Shown: positions 11,129-20,826, counted from the first letter of the stretch. The stretch: DNA of 20,826 bases from Monoraphidium neglectum (GCF_000611645.1 NW_014012875.1:1-20826); one strand, 5' to 3'. Program-made: numbers and translations. Notes: generated from the letters alone by a model not told the origin.

Positions 11129-12528
11129 ATGCTGGTGCAGGCCACGCTCGCCGCGCAGCGGGGCCCTGCGGCCACGCTGCCGCAGCTGCTCGGCACGCTG
11201 CAGCGGTGGTTCGCCGCTGAGGCCAAGGGCGCGGCCGGCGGCAGCGCCGCCATCACCCCTGCGCCCAGCAAAAAAGACAAGTGGGCGGCTGTGAAGCTGC
11301 CCGAGGACACGGTGGCGGCCATCCCCGAGACCACGCTGCCGGGGCAGGCGTTTGTCGGCGACCTGCGCTCCACCAGCGGCCTGGGCCTGGGCGACGGGAA
11401 GACGAGCCACACCTCCAAGTGGCTGACGGTGCGGCTGCTTCCAGGGCCTCGCACAGTGCTGCAGCGGGAGCATGTAGCTCCACTGGGCAAAAACCAGCGC
11501 TGCCTCTGGTACCTGGCCGGCAGCTGCCCTTTGCGGCGTTGGCCAATCGTGCACCCACGACACTCCCTTCGTTTGACACCAGGCTGGTGCCAAGTCTCCG
11601 ATGGATTACATACAGGAGGCTGAGCCCATCAAGGTGTCGGGCATGGTGGTCGCCAGCTACGGCAGTGAGTGGCTGAGTGGCGTGTGGTGTCGGGGAGTGG
11701 GGGTTGCATGGCGGAGGTTTTTCCGATGCCCGTGGCGCGGCGGCCACTGTTGCTCCAGAGCGAGCGGTACGGCAGCGACAGGGGAGGCCGCGGGCCAGTG
11801 TTGGCCTGTTTGGGCAGCAGAGTGCAATTGGTGCGAAGAGTGGGTGTTGATTGGTGGGCTGGTCATGGGGTCCACAGCGTCGTATGGGCGTTCACGTCGT
11901 GCGCAGTCGACATTCGACGGCAGGCCTCCGACAGCGTTCAGCCGTCAACTGGCAGAACTCCAGCATGGCAGACACACTCTGGTACGAAGCTGTTGTTTGA
12001 CTGGGCAGGTTTTCAGGCAGGTGGCAGCACACAGCGCCTCCTGACTGCAGAAGTAGCGAAGTGTCCCGGTCTTGGACTGCCCGCCCGCACAGGCGACGAC
12101 CCGAACCTGGGGTGCCCGGTGGAGTACATCAGCCTCAAGGGCACCAGTTATGACAAGCCGGCGGTCTGCAAATACACGGGGAACAAGGTGTGGGGGGTTT
12201 GGGGGCAGGAACGGAAACTGGGAGGCGGCTGAACCTTGCTGGTCGAGCCTGAGCCTTGTGCACTGGCATCTGGGCGGCACGGACCCCGTCGCCAAGGGAT
12301 GGCATCTTTGGGAAAGCAGAGGGTGCTGCGCCGCTGCGTTATGCAACCCGCATCCGGCATATTGCGACGATGGTCTGGCAGCATCAACAGGGGCCAGCGG
12401 GTGATGCAAGTTTACTCTCGCCCTGCCCCCCAGCTGAGATGCTGTCCGTCCGCGCGCTGTTCCTTGCACTGCACCCCTTGTATCGGCAGTTTTACTCGGA
12501 CGACTGGAAGCATGGCGGTCATCATTAG
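11129..12528 (+). CDS. NDUFS6: NDUFS6-like subunit of mitochondrial complex I, variant zinc site
   Basis: Accessory subunit of NADH:ubiquinone oxidoreductase in the mitochondrial peripheral arm. Inferred exons: 11129-11428, 11583-11664, 12093-12187 and 12490-12528, all in phase, 171 aa. Residues 1 to about 35 are Ala/Leu/Gln/Arg-rich and presequence-like. SHTSKWL (93-99), KSPMDYIQEAEPIKVSGMVV (104-123) and DPNLGCPVEYISL, then KPAVCKYTGNKF, align block for block with plant NDUFS6 (HTAKW, SPMELI, PIKV, NPALGHPIEF, ICKYCG). In the usual CHCC zinc motif, the first Cys is Ser125 here, the His is Cys135, the third Cys is kept (Cys153) and the fourth is Thr156. The tail ends KHGGHH instead of the usual QDHHH type. 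The plant sequence is from memory, so the exact comparison needs an alignment. Confidence 0.83.
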
Positions 12529-13376
12529 TCAGTCATTAGCAACAGCAGCATCTGCAGCGGTCGAAGCTACACCAAGGCCTCGGCTGTGGTGCCGGTGCAC
12601 AGGCTTGACGGTGGTTGTTGGGGCGCCTGCCTCTCCTGTCGTGCATGCTTTTGTTTTGTGAATTAGTCGTTGCGGGCCATGGCGGCGCCTGGGCGCCCTG
12701 CTCGCTTTGCATGTTGATCAGCCTCGGCTTAAGGATAGACAGTCATGGACTTGCTGCCACATTGGATATCGCCATGCGCTTTCCCAGCGGACGTCGCTGC
12801 TGCACAGTAATGCTGTGTGGGCGGTGTTTTTACGGGGGCTTGAACTATTGCAGATCGCAAAACAGGGACGACAAAGGACCAGACTCCTCCATGCAGATGT
12901 CTGCCGACACCGATGGCCGGATGCTTGCTGGGCTGTACATCCGGTGTGAGTGGCCAACAGCAGTCACCAGCACCCACTGCGCACACGGATGAGATGCTGA
13001 ATGTACTGCAACATAGCATCGGCCATCTGCTACTTTGGAATTACACACATTTTTCTATTCTCATAGCCTGGCCGGCCTGTCACGCGCCAACGAGCCGACG
13101 TCTCCAGACTGATCTGTGCGGGCACGCCTGAGCTTATCACTGCGAGGCAAGCCGCGTCTGGGGCGCGCTCTATCTGGGTTCATTTTGCCGCACCTTTTGT
13201 GGCTGCAGAGGCCATCAGCAGCGATCTGACTCTCCGCTTGGGATGCGGGGTACGAAGTGGCCACCAGCCCCGTCTGTTTAGCAAACACCCTGATATGCAC
13301 GCCCTTCTGCGCACCTCATTCGGCCCGCACTCACAGCAACACACACCTCGCCGCCCGAACGCATCCTTGCGCACCC

Positions 13377-13409
<33 letters not shown>

Positions 13410-13421
13410 GGACCCTGCACC
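12529..13421. other. Intergenic: NDUFS6-like 3' region and CPN10 upstream region
   Basis: These 893 bases follow the NDUFS6-like stop and precede the CPN10 start. No TGTAA was found downstream of the first gene. The last part is the CPN10 leader with a (CAG)9 repeat. No in-frame ATG lies upstream of the CPN10 start in its open frame, so that frame is not an N-terminal extension. I see no other gene. Confidence 0.5.
13377..13403 (+). repeat. (CAG)9 repeat in the CPN10 leader
   Basis: Nine perfect CAG units end 18 nt before the CPN10 ATG. In the open frame they would encode Gln, but that frame has no upstream ATG, so the repeat is in the 5' UTR or promoter. Confidence 0.9.
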
Positions 13422-14379
13422 ATGGCCGCGCGACGACTCATTCCCCTGCTGGACCGCGTCCTGATTGAGCGCATCATCGCGCCCACCAAGAGCGCGGGTG
13501 GCGTGCTGCTGCCAGAGTCTGCGGTGACGAAGGTGAGCACCCTGGTGGGCAAGGTGGTTAGCCCGCTTCTGCAGATCGTAATCATCCAATCACTGACGAG
13601 ACGGACGCTGTGGAAGTTTTTCTGGTGGCGTACAGGCAGCATGCTCACATACCCTTCAGACACGCACACAAAAAATGCGCCCATGGCGCATGCAAAAGTG
13701 GGAGCACGCATGCGCCCGTACACACGGACAAACACGTACACATATATTCATACACACGAACGCACTCACACATACACATGCACACACGTACACACACGCG
13801 TACGCACACACCTGCACACGCGTGCACACTTTCCTCCACCCCGCAAACACGCCCAGGTGAACGAGGGGGTGGTGCTGGCCGTCGGCCCGGGGCGCCGCAC
13901 CAAGGATGGGGACCTGCTGCCCCCCAGTGTGAAGGAGGGCGACAAGGTGCTGCTGCCAGAGTACGGCGGCAGCCTGGTCAAGCTCAACGACAAGGAGTGA
14001 GCACCAGCACGGCCCGTTATTGCATGCTGAGAGGCTTGCAGCTGCGGGCGGGGCAGGCCTTGTAGTTGTGCGGCGGCCTGGTTGTTGTGAGAGGCGGATG
14101 CAGCATTCGTTGCGCTGTGCAACCCTGCTTTGCTCAGCGCGGGTGGGGGTCCTTGGTATGGGAATCAAGGTGGGTGTAGCACAAGGGATTCCAGGGCTGG
14201 CTGGATTTCAGGCTCTGGGACCGGCAACAGCAAACGAAGGTAGGGAGGGGTGCCAAAGGGGCAACCCAGCTGCCAGCAACGCACGGGTCTAGGGGGAATT
14301 GTGACACCCGGCCCCCTTGCCCCGCCGCAGGCTGTTCTTGTACCGCGACGACGAGCTGCTTGGCATCCTGGCCGACTAA
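13422..14379 (+). CDS. CPN10: Mitochondrial 10-kDa co-chaperonin (GroES/HSP10 family)
   Basis: Caps the mitochondrial Cpn60 folding chamber as a heptameric ring. Inferred exons: 13422-13532, 13857-13996 and 14331-14379, in phase, 99 aa, the usual length for mitochondrial Cpn10. RRLIPLLDRVLIERI opens the GroES fold; TKSAGGVLLPES (22-33) is the mobile loop with the hydrophobic triad V28-L29-L30 that contacts Cpn60; VNEGVVLAVGPG and KEGDKVLLPEYGG follow, and the protein ends FLYRDDELLGILAD. The start has a strong context (ACCATGG) and no cleavable presequence, as is normal for this protein. The single-domain length rules out the double Cpn20 of plastids. Exon 2 ends at GGA before the GTGAGC donor; reading through would give an immediate TGA stop. 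Intron 1 contains CA-rich repeats. Confidence 0.95.
13718..13830. repeat. CA-rich tract in CPN10 intron 1
   Basis: An imperfect ACAC-rich tract with interspersed CG and TAT units, ending about 26 nt upstream of the intron 1 acceptor (exon 2 begins at 13857). A smaller CA cluster lies near 13659. Confidence 0.85.
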
Positions 14380-14632
14380 GCGTCGGCCTAAGCCAATTGG
14401 CTGCCAACGTTGGCCGAGTTTACCCGGTCACGTGTGAGAGAGAGTCGCCCTCCCTGCGCCCTTTCACCTCCAGCATTGGTTGTTCATGTTCGTCTTCTTT
14501 CAAATTGGTGCATGCTTCTGCATAGGCTGCTCTTGGGCGGCCGCAGCCTTCTGCTTTGCTGATGAGATGGACCAGGGGGCAGGTGTTGTTGCGGCGCCTT
14601 GTGCGGCGGCGCTTGCAGATTGCCGCAGGAGC

Positions 14633-14637
14633 TGTAA
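14633..14637 (+). promoter_or_regulatory. Candidate polyadenylation signal TGTAA for CPN10
   Basis: TGTAA lies about 254 nt downstream of the CPN10 stop codon, in the sense direction. Confidence 0.55.
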
Positions 14638-14827
14638 GCAGGCTGTGGGCACGCGTCCTGTCGGCAGCGGTTTAATCCTGATGTACGGCTTTGCACGACA
14701 AGGTATACTGCAGGGACCGGCAACTGGTCAGAGACCCGAACGCAGCGGTTCCCGGCACATCCAGGCGTTCACGCAGCAGCCTCCCGAGGATGACCGGCAG
14801 CTGAACGGACGATTCTAGAAACTGCAG

Positions 14828-14832
14828 TTACA
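14828..14832 (-). promoter_or_regulatory. Candidate polyadenylation signal TGTAA for gene 7
   Basis: TTACA on the plus strand reads TGTAA in the sense direction of gene 7, about 45 nt after its stop codon. Confidence 0.55.
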
Positions 14833-14876
14833 CCATGCCCAAAGCCTGGCAGTCGCCGCAACCGCAGTCAGCGCAG

Positions 14877-15937
14877 TCAGTACATGGCCTTCAGCGCCGC
14901 CTTTTTCACTTTCCTGCTCTGGTTGCCTGCAGCCCTCTCCTGCAGCTTCTCCCCAAACGCGAGCGCCTGCACGGCAGGGTAGTCGCGCATGGAGGGGGGC
15001 AAGGCATGTGATGTAGTCGGTGGGGCGAGCAGCGAGTGAGCACAGGCCGCAGTTGGCGGCGCGCCGCTGCGAACCGCATGGCGGGGCGCCGCAGCCGCAG
15101 GCCGTGCGCGCGCACCTTGTCGTGCTTGGCCATCTTTCTTAGCAGCTGCCGGGAGGTGCGGTTGCCGCGCTTGCCAGTAATTTTCCTGAGAGAGTCATCA
15201 CGCGGCCAGGCAGGGCCGGGTCAGGGGTCCATGCACAAGGGGCAACGCGCATCGAAATGTTCACCAGGCACAATACAGCAGATCCTGCTCATGCGATCCT
15301 GGCGTTGTTGGCCAGTTTAGTGCGCCGTATGCGATGACGGCTGTGGCCAGCGCCAGCAGCGAGCGGGAAGAGCTGCCATGCATGAGGGCCCCAGGCAGGC
15401 GGTGAGAGGCCTCACATGCCACCGCCTGTCTTCACTCCTAGCTTGCCGGCGCCGCCGCCCTTGCCACCCGCATCCGAGGTGTCCATTGCCTCCGAGCCGC
15501 CGCCGCCCCTGCCCTTCTTGCCTTCGATTGTCAAAGCACAGCGGGCGTAAGTGAGAACGGACTGGCCCTGAGCAGTAAAGCTGGATTATGCCTGGGTCAA
15601 GATAGGCGAGCGCGCGGTTCGCCCCTAAGCGCCTTAAACCAGCAGGGCTGAGGGGCAATCCTGCACACTCACGGTGCTTCTTGCCGCCGCCGCTGCCGCC
15701 TCTGCGGGCCAACGCCTGGGTGTCAGTCCCCCCCATGACCATCTCCGTGACGGGCGCGCCGACGGCACCGCTGCTGCTTGGGGCGCCGCCGTCCTCCCCG
15801 TCGAGCGCCATCGCCGCCGGGCCCGTCTGCCAGCCGCCTGCGTCGGCGCTGCCGCCGCCGCCGGCCGGCTCGACCGCTGTGAGCGCCTCCCAGTCGATTC
15901 CCGCCTTCCCCTTGTTCTTCTTCTTGCTCTTCCCCAT
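14877..15937 (-). CDS. Small Lys/Gly-rich protein of unknown function
   Basis: Not recognised with confidence. Inferred exons: 15673-15937, 15416-15521, 15116-15185 and 14877-14966, joining in phase to 176 aa. The N-terminus is strongly basic (MGKSKKKNKGKAGIDWEAL), followed by a Gly/Ala/Ser-rich linker, a second basic patch GGKKHRKKGRGGG (about 85-97), an acidic SEAMDTSDA, and a basic predicted helical C-terminus: KITGKRGNRTSRQLLRKMAK (125-144), then LAFGEKLQERA and RKVKKAALKAMY at the end. No membrane segment or targeting peptide is visible. The charge pattern suggests a nuclear or nucleolar nucleic-acid or ribosome-biogenesis protein, which is inference. Intron 1 has an AAG acceptor (CGAAG). 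The last intron's acceptor (GTGCAG) is the least certain junction, because coding-like sequence DYPAV lies just before it. Confidence 0.6.
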
Positions 15938-16468
15938 GCTGCCGCACTGCCTGTTCCCCTCAAGCTGTGCTTGCAGGCCCAGGGGCTGCGCTGCTGCTGG
16001 TGGTGCGCTCCTGCAAGCCTCGCAGCTTACGCACGGCTACTGGTTTGCTCTAACGTTCTGTATCTGCTGTGCCCTGCTATGGACACAAAGGGATGGCGTC
16101 GTGGATTTTGTTTGTTCAATGCCCTTTTGGGGTGCATACACACCGCCGCCCGCTCACAGGCGGCCGCCGAGCAGCGTGCAGCACGAGCTGGGGCGACGCA
16201 GCGGCGGCCGGGGGCGGCGATGCGCAACGGCTCCGGCTGCTCACAGCTCAATTTGATTCGCTCTTTATCTTTCAACAATACCGTACAGCGCGGGAGTCCT
16301 TCAGATGGCTGCAGCGAGATGACTAGTGTGCCGAGTGCTTGTCGCGAGGATCTCGAGTTAAGCTGAACCCGTAAGCGGGCATGCAACGCGATCGCTTGAG
16401 TTGATTGTGGTACCGTACACGAGTTAAAATATGTAAAACGAGTGCAGACCGTAACATACGAAACAAAG
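15938..16468. promoter_or_regulatory. Divergent promoter region between genes 7 and 8
   Basis: These 531 bases separate two divergent start codons. Near gene 8 the sequence becomes AT-rich, with TTAAAATATG at about 16424-16433, some 40 bp upstream of the ATG, a possible core-promoter or leader element. GTACCGTAC just upstream is a near-palindrome. Other open frames here overlap GC-rich sequence and look like shadows. Confidence 0.45.
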
Positions 16469-17775
16469 ATGAACGTGTTGAAGAGCAATGCGCGCGTGGC
16501 TCAACCGTGCTCCCAAAAGCACTCAGTGGCAGGAATCGTCGTAGGCAGGCGTGCAGCGGCGGCGGCGCTTCTAGCGCTTGGTGTGCCCCTGCGTGGGCGC
16601 CCTCAGCGTGCCTCGTCCATTTTTTGCTCGAGGCCTACAGCATGGATGGCGCATCATGCGGGCGCATCATGCGTGCATGCAACTGCTTGCTTGAACACGG
16701 AGAAGGGGTCTGAATGGGTGGCAGACCGCAGTGTCCGCCTTTGCTCCACGGCCGCATTGTGACTCCTCACCCTGCAGGATTGCTGCGACCCAAGGATGCT
16801 GCAGCCGAGCAGGCGGCCGCCAACAGCAGCACCACCAGCAGTGGCGGGTTTGATGGCACGACCGCAATCACAATTACCAAAACTGACAAGTCCTTCAAGG
16901 TGTGGCCTCTCAGAGGGTGTGAATCCGGTCCTTGCGCACAGCAACCACCACAGGTTGCGTCGCATTGGGGCACAAAGAGGCGAGGACCGGGCTGGAAGGC
17001 TGGTGGGCGCAGAAAGGCGCCCGTCAGCCAAGTTTCAGGTAGCCTGGACGTTTCAATAAGCATCCTACCCATTGGCGGGGCGCGGCAGCTTCCAGCGGCT
17101 GAGGCCTGCCCCTCTCATGCCACTCGACACCCAACAAGGCCTACATGGACGCGAGGGACGAGGCGATGGCGAACCAGTGCCCCGGTGGCATGTTTGACTG
17201 CGACGGCGACAGGTGGTTGCCTGCCTGTCCCCCCCCCCTCCTTGGACGCGCTTGTTTATGAGAGCAGCAGGGGCGGCTTGTCGTTCTGGCGCGTTGATTG
17301 GAAGGCATGATGACACGGATAGCGGCGGCCCAGCTCGCTTTGGCATTCGGCTGGCAGAAGTGAGCTGCATGCAGACCGTATTGCGCCTGTGGCTGATCAT
17401 TATGATGAACCTTCCCTGCCACCACCCGTCACACTTGCTGTGCCACCTGCCAGGCGCGACTACGCAAAAAAGCAGTGGAAGGTGGGGGTCCCCCGGGCTG
17501 CAAAACGGGGTGGCAGCTGGGCGGTGTTAGGGTGCCGGTGGGGGCAGGTCTGTTGGCGCAGCCTATGGAGCCGTTGGTGCCCAGAACCCCCGCAACCAGG
17601 GATGCCAGCACACTCACTCACCCTGCCAGCGGGCCGCAGACTCAGCAGCTGTGGGCTGTGTACAAGCCATGCAACCTGCCGCCTTCCCGCGTGCAAACCC
17701 CAGGACTTTCTTGACAGCGGCGGCGTGCCCAAGCGCATCCGCGACGGCAAGACGGGTGGCCCGCGCGCGTTCTGA
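16469..17775 (+). CDS. Predicted small thylakoid-lumen protein, function unknown
   Basis: Not recognised. Inferred exons: 16469-16580, 16778-16899, 17139-17212, 17454-17481 and 17704-17775, all in phase, 135 aa. The start is the first ATG of the frame. The N-terminus has a Ser/Arg/Lys/Val-rich transit-like part, then VGRRAAAAALLALGLL (25-40): twin Arg followed by a hydrophobic stretch, as in Tat-type lumenal signals, with a possible cleavage after KDAAA (47). The mature part of about 88 aa has no membrane segment. It contains GFDGTTAITITK, KAYMDARDEAMANQCPGGMF (78-97) with Cys92 and Cys99, DCDGDRRDYAKKQWKDFL, and a basic tail GVPKRIRDGKTGGPRAF. Exon 4 is only 28 nt and the intron 2 acceptor is AAG, so these two junctions deserve a check. 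It may be a lineage-specific photosystem-associated or lumenal protein; that is inference. Confidence 0.62.
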
Positions 17776-19089
17776 GACGCTGCCATACTTCCCGTTTCGA
17801 GTTGTGCTTGTCAGTCCACAATCAGCAGCACTTTGACTGTGTTCGGAGCCATGCGCGCGCCGCCCTATGTATACAACACGCTGTTGCATGCTCGGGGCGT
17901 CGAAGAATGAGGCCATGACATTATCTGGCCTTGGGGTATCCTGTTTTGGCTGGAAGCGCGTTTGCGTTGATGCACACCTTTGCAGTGTGATTGTCCAGTG
18001 CCTGACGTGCGCGCCGCCCTCCTCCTCGCAACTTGGACTTTCTTAATTATGATCATAGATGGGATGTCACCTGCTGCTTCGTGTTGTAGTGCGCATTTGC
18101 TTCCTCATGACGTCATGAGTAAACAGCTGCCGAATACATCAACATACCAAAACAATTCTCCTATGGGGGAAATGTCCAACCCTGTGCTGGTCAAATGCTG
18201 GGGGGGCTTCGGAACTTAAGGAGGCGCCCAGCTGTGAAGGTGGTCCTTCCTGTATAATATTCATGATGTTCCTCAATTGTTTGTTTGTGTTGACATTTGG
18301 AACACTCTGGGTCGGCGTCGCACAGCACAATTGCTGCACAGGGCAGGTCCCTGAGATCAGCCGCGCACGCGGCAGTCCGATGGGACGGTGTGTGTGATGC
18401 GCGAGATCCCTCAAGGCATGGCTACTGCAGTTGTGCTACACTACGCTCAAAGACAGCCAAATGTCTCTGGTCGATCACTGCTGAGTTGGCCGGGCCATGC
18501 CTGCACACCATTCGTTGATTTGGATCTTGATTCCGTGGTGAACCCTGCCGGCCATTGTTGAGCAGCAGCTGTGGCAACCTGACCACGCGGGCTTCGCAAG
18601 TGTCCCGTCACCAAAGTAGATTAGAGTAGACCGTCCCCAAACACTAGCATCCTTGAAAACGCTGCCACCCCGAGGGTGGTCATGACATGCGGCTGTTTCA
18701 AACGTCTGCCACAGGCAGCCAAGACGTCGAAATGTTTCAGGGCAGCGCCTTTGATTCCGTCTTCTCGATTCAGCTGCTAGAAATGCCGCAGCACCCTCTA
18801 GAAAGGGATGTGTGGCGCGCTTGGCGGCGTCAGCTGTGGCGTCGAGGCGCCCAACCCTCAAGGTACCGGTCCCAGCGTGATCTCTTTGCAATCTTCGCAC
18901 GGGCGCTGCAGGTTTCAATAACAATATCGTTTCGTTTCATCCATTCATTGACACAAAACTGAAATGCGTGATGCGCTCTCTCTCCCTTCTGCCTTGGGAT
19001 TGCGACGCTATCCCCTTTCTCCGTAATTGCAGCGTGTAACGTGGAAACAGCGATCTGAAGTCTTTCTACGTTGCGTCTGAGGCGCGCGC
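17776..19089. other. Long intergenic region before the HIRAN gene
   Basis: These 1,314 bases hold the gene 8 3' region and the upstream region of gene 9. A short hairpin CCACCC-CGA-GGGTGG lies at 18665-18679. An open frame begins at the ATG at 18687 (91 codons, plus strand) and a larger one runs on the minus strand at 18475-18924, but neither shows family features. I found no tRNA, TGTAA signal or repeat of note. Confidence 0.45.
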
Positions 19090-20826
19090 ATGCACACACC
19101 GAGGCGCGCTGTGATGCGCCACAGCACGATGCACAGCACGATGCGCTGTGCTGCGCGCCACCTCAAGGCCATGCAGCAGGGCGCTGCGCCGCCCCGTTCC
19201 GTACATGTGCGCGCTGCAGTCCATGAATTCAACACGGACATCGCCGGCAACATGCAGGTGACTCGAGGCCCACGAAGGCTGGGCCACGCCGACCAGCCAC
19301 TGCCAGCTAGCATTGGCCTTAGGACCATCCACCCAGCAGCTGGCAAACCCTGGGCGCGCACGCTGCCGCGCCCGTCCACGCAACCGCCCCGCCGCGGCTT
19401 CCATGCAGATGCTGCTCCAGGGGCGGCAGCTGCTGGAGGGCTCAACAGCGGTGGAGGTGCTGCCGATTGCGGGGGTCACCTTTGATGGGCGCCAGGTGAC
19501 TGACCGTGTCGGGTTCATGAGTGTGGGGGTGCGGAGGCCCGGGGCCCGTGGACGCGCGCCGCAGGCAGCTCGACCCGAGCCGCGGCGGCGGGCCACGGCC
19601 GCCCTCCCGAGCGTATGCGTTGCGATTTGACCGCCCTTGCGCGCGCCAGCGGGGGGTGGGGGGGTGGAAGGTGGATGAGGGGGCTTGTGTCGCCGCCCGC
19701 CAGGGGGCCTGTGCTGCCCGCTGGCCGAGTGCGTAGCTGCCGCATGCAAACCGGCCAACGCGGCCCCGCGGCATGCCGATCGAGATTTGTTGCACCTGCC
19801 GTGCCGCGCCGCGTGTGGCGTCGGGTATCTCGGCTGCATGGGAAAGCGCGGGTGACGAGCGGCTCCAACCTTCCTCTCTTTTGGCGTGCCGGGCCCCGCA
19901 GGATCTGCTGCGGCGGCTGCATCCGCGGCAGGCTGTGATGGCCGTCAGGGAGCCCTACAACCCCCACGACCCCGCCGCCGTGAGGCTGGAGGTGCGATGC
20001 AATGAGCTTCACACATGGGTTGAGGGGATTCCAGGCATGCGGGGTTGGGGCCGATGCCAGCAATGGTCTTGCTGGGGCGCGCGGCAGGCGCGGGCAATGA
20101 CATTGGTCAGCCGTGGTGCGCACGCGCTTGCATCACAGCCAGGGTGCCATGCGTTCTCAGCCCATGCCCTATAGAGGCCTGCGGGCGGTCCCGCGCCATG
20201 GTTTTGGTCGGAGCAGCCGGCGTGCCGCCGCGTCTGCACGTGTCGTGGATCCGCGGCGACCCCCGCGCCCACGGCATCCCCTCTGCGCCCCGCATCGCCA
20301 CCAACCGCAGACGGCGGCGGGGGAGCACCTTGGTTACGTCCCGCGGCGCGCGACGTCGTTCTTTTGGCGAGAGGTGCGCGGAAGGTTGGGGCCGGGGGCG
20401 CTTCGACGGTTCCTAACGCCCGCGCCTGCCGGCGCTTGGTGGGCCCGGCCGCGGTTGTACCCCCGGTTGCCCGGCCGGGCCGCGGCTGGTGCAGGGCGGC
20501 CTTTTTGAGCGGCAGCCGGTAGAGGCCGGCCGCCTCGCCGCACCTGGACACACACACACACACAGCGGCCTGTGGAAAGCGCCCCCTCGGCAACGCCCTA
20601 TGGGCTCAGAATACCCGTGCACTTTTGCCCTGGTGATTCCTTCCCCGGCCCCGCCCTCAACCCCAAATTCAAACCCAAACACCTTGGCAGGTGTCCTGGG
20701 GCCTCGTCGAGTCCGTCGGTCCCGCGGGCGACAGCGGCTGCCTGGGGGCGCGCGTGCGGCTGTGGCCGTCGCTGCCCGCGGTCACGCTGGACCTGCTGCC
20801 GGCGAGCTGGGCGGCACAGACCGACC
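19090..20826 (+). CDS. HIRAN-domain protein with plastid-like transit peptide, 3' end truncated by window edge
   Basis: HIRAN domains, as in the N-terminus of HLTF and Rad5 and in stand-alone proteins, bind DNA ends such as 3'-OH single-stranded termini. Inferred exons: 19090-19257, 19409-19495, 19902-19991, 20311-20373 and 20691 to beyond 20826, all phase 0; 181 residues visible. Residues 1 to about 41 are rich in Arg, Ser, Ala and His with no acid, ending VHVRA before AVHE, a green-algal plastid transit pattern. The HIRAN core spans about 71-135: VEVLPIAGVTFDG, then VREPYNPHDPAAVRLE (100-115) and LGYVPRRA (122-129). Exon 5 continues VSWGLVESVGPAGDSG, with no second domain visible before the edge. 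Alternative start: ATG at 19403, in frame with exon 2, which would remove the transit peptide. Intron 4 contains (CA)8. Confidence 0.72.
20548..20564 (+). repeat. (CA)8 microsatellite in HIRAN gene intron 4
   Basis: A perfect ACACAC run on the sense strand, ending about 126 nt upstream of the 3' splice site (exon 5 begins at 20691). Confidence 0.9.

Larger units (their letters stand above)
14380..14876. other. Convergent intergenic region between CPN10 and gene 7
   Basis: These 497 bases lie between two convergent stop codons. Each gene has a TGTAA signal in its own direction: plus strand at 14633-14637 for CPN10 (about 254 nt after the stop) and minus strand at 14828-14832 for gene 7 (about 45 nt after). 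The two 3' UTRs would not overlap if both are used. Confidence 0.55.

Noticed and set aside
13257..13421. N-terminal poly-Gln extension of CPN10
   Set aside because: The open frame begins at GTG, not ATG, and no in-frame ATG lies before 13422. Cpn10 proteins normally start exactly where the ATG at 13422 starts.
18475..18962. Overlapping open frames on both strands (149 aa minus, 91 aa plus) in the intergenic region
   Set aside because: No recognisable motif, no supported splice partner, and composition typical of stop-poor GC-rich sequence. The 91-codon plus frame is the less implausible of the two.

Overview
The window is nuclear DNA of a unicellular green alga (Chlorophyta). It is GC-rich and every gene is cut into short exons by GT-AG introns, almost all with a GTG donor. 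Chloroplast transit peptides end in V-x-A-like motifs, there is a PSI light-harvesting gene, and the algal polyadenylation signal TGTAA lies behind several stop codons. The calmodulin is of the chlorophyte type. No prokaryotic or mobile-element gene was found.

I reconstructed nine multi-exon genes by joining exons so that reading phase and family homology agree at every junction. From left to right: (1) GAA1, a GPI-transamidase subunit, minus strand, 3' end cut off by the left edge; (2) LHCA, a PSI antenna protein, minus; (3) a DUF1517/FLAP1-type thylakoid protein, minus; (4) calmodulin, 149 aa, minus; (5) an NDUFS6-like complex I subunit, plus, divergent from calmodulin across 338 bp; (6) mitochondrial co-chaperonin CPN10, plus; (7) a small Lys/Gly-rich protein of unknown function, minus, convergent with CPN10; (8) a small predicted thylakoid-lumen protein of unknown function, plus, divergent from gene 7; (9) a HIRAN-domain protein with a plastid-like transit peptide, plus, cut off by the right edge.

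The genes are independent transcription units, not an operon. Four look plastid-targeted (LHCA, FLAP1-like, lumen candidate, HIRAN), two are mitochondrial (NDUFS6-like, CPN10), and GAA1 is in the ER. I saw no tRNA, rRNA, CRISPR array or transposon gene. 

The points most worth a second look are: a perfect 28-bp inverted repeat inside a calmodulin intron; CA-rich repeats in five introns, all CA on the sense strand; loss of most zinc ligands in the NDUFS6-like protein; the predicted plastid HIRAN protein; and two unassigned small proteins. I found no convincing new multi-gene system. Exon structures are inferred from sequence only and need transcript support.
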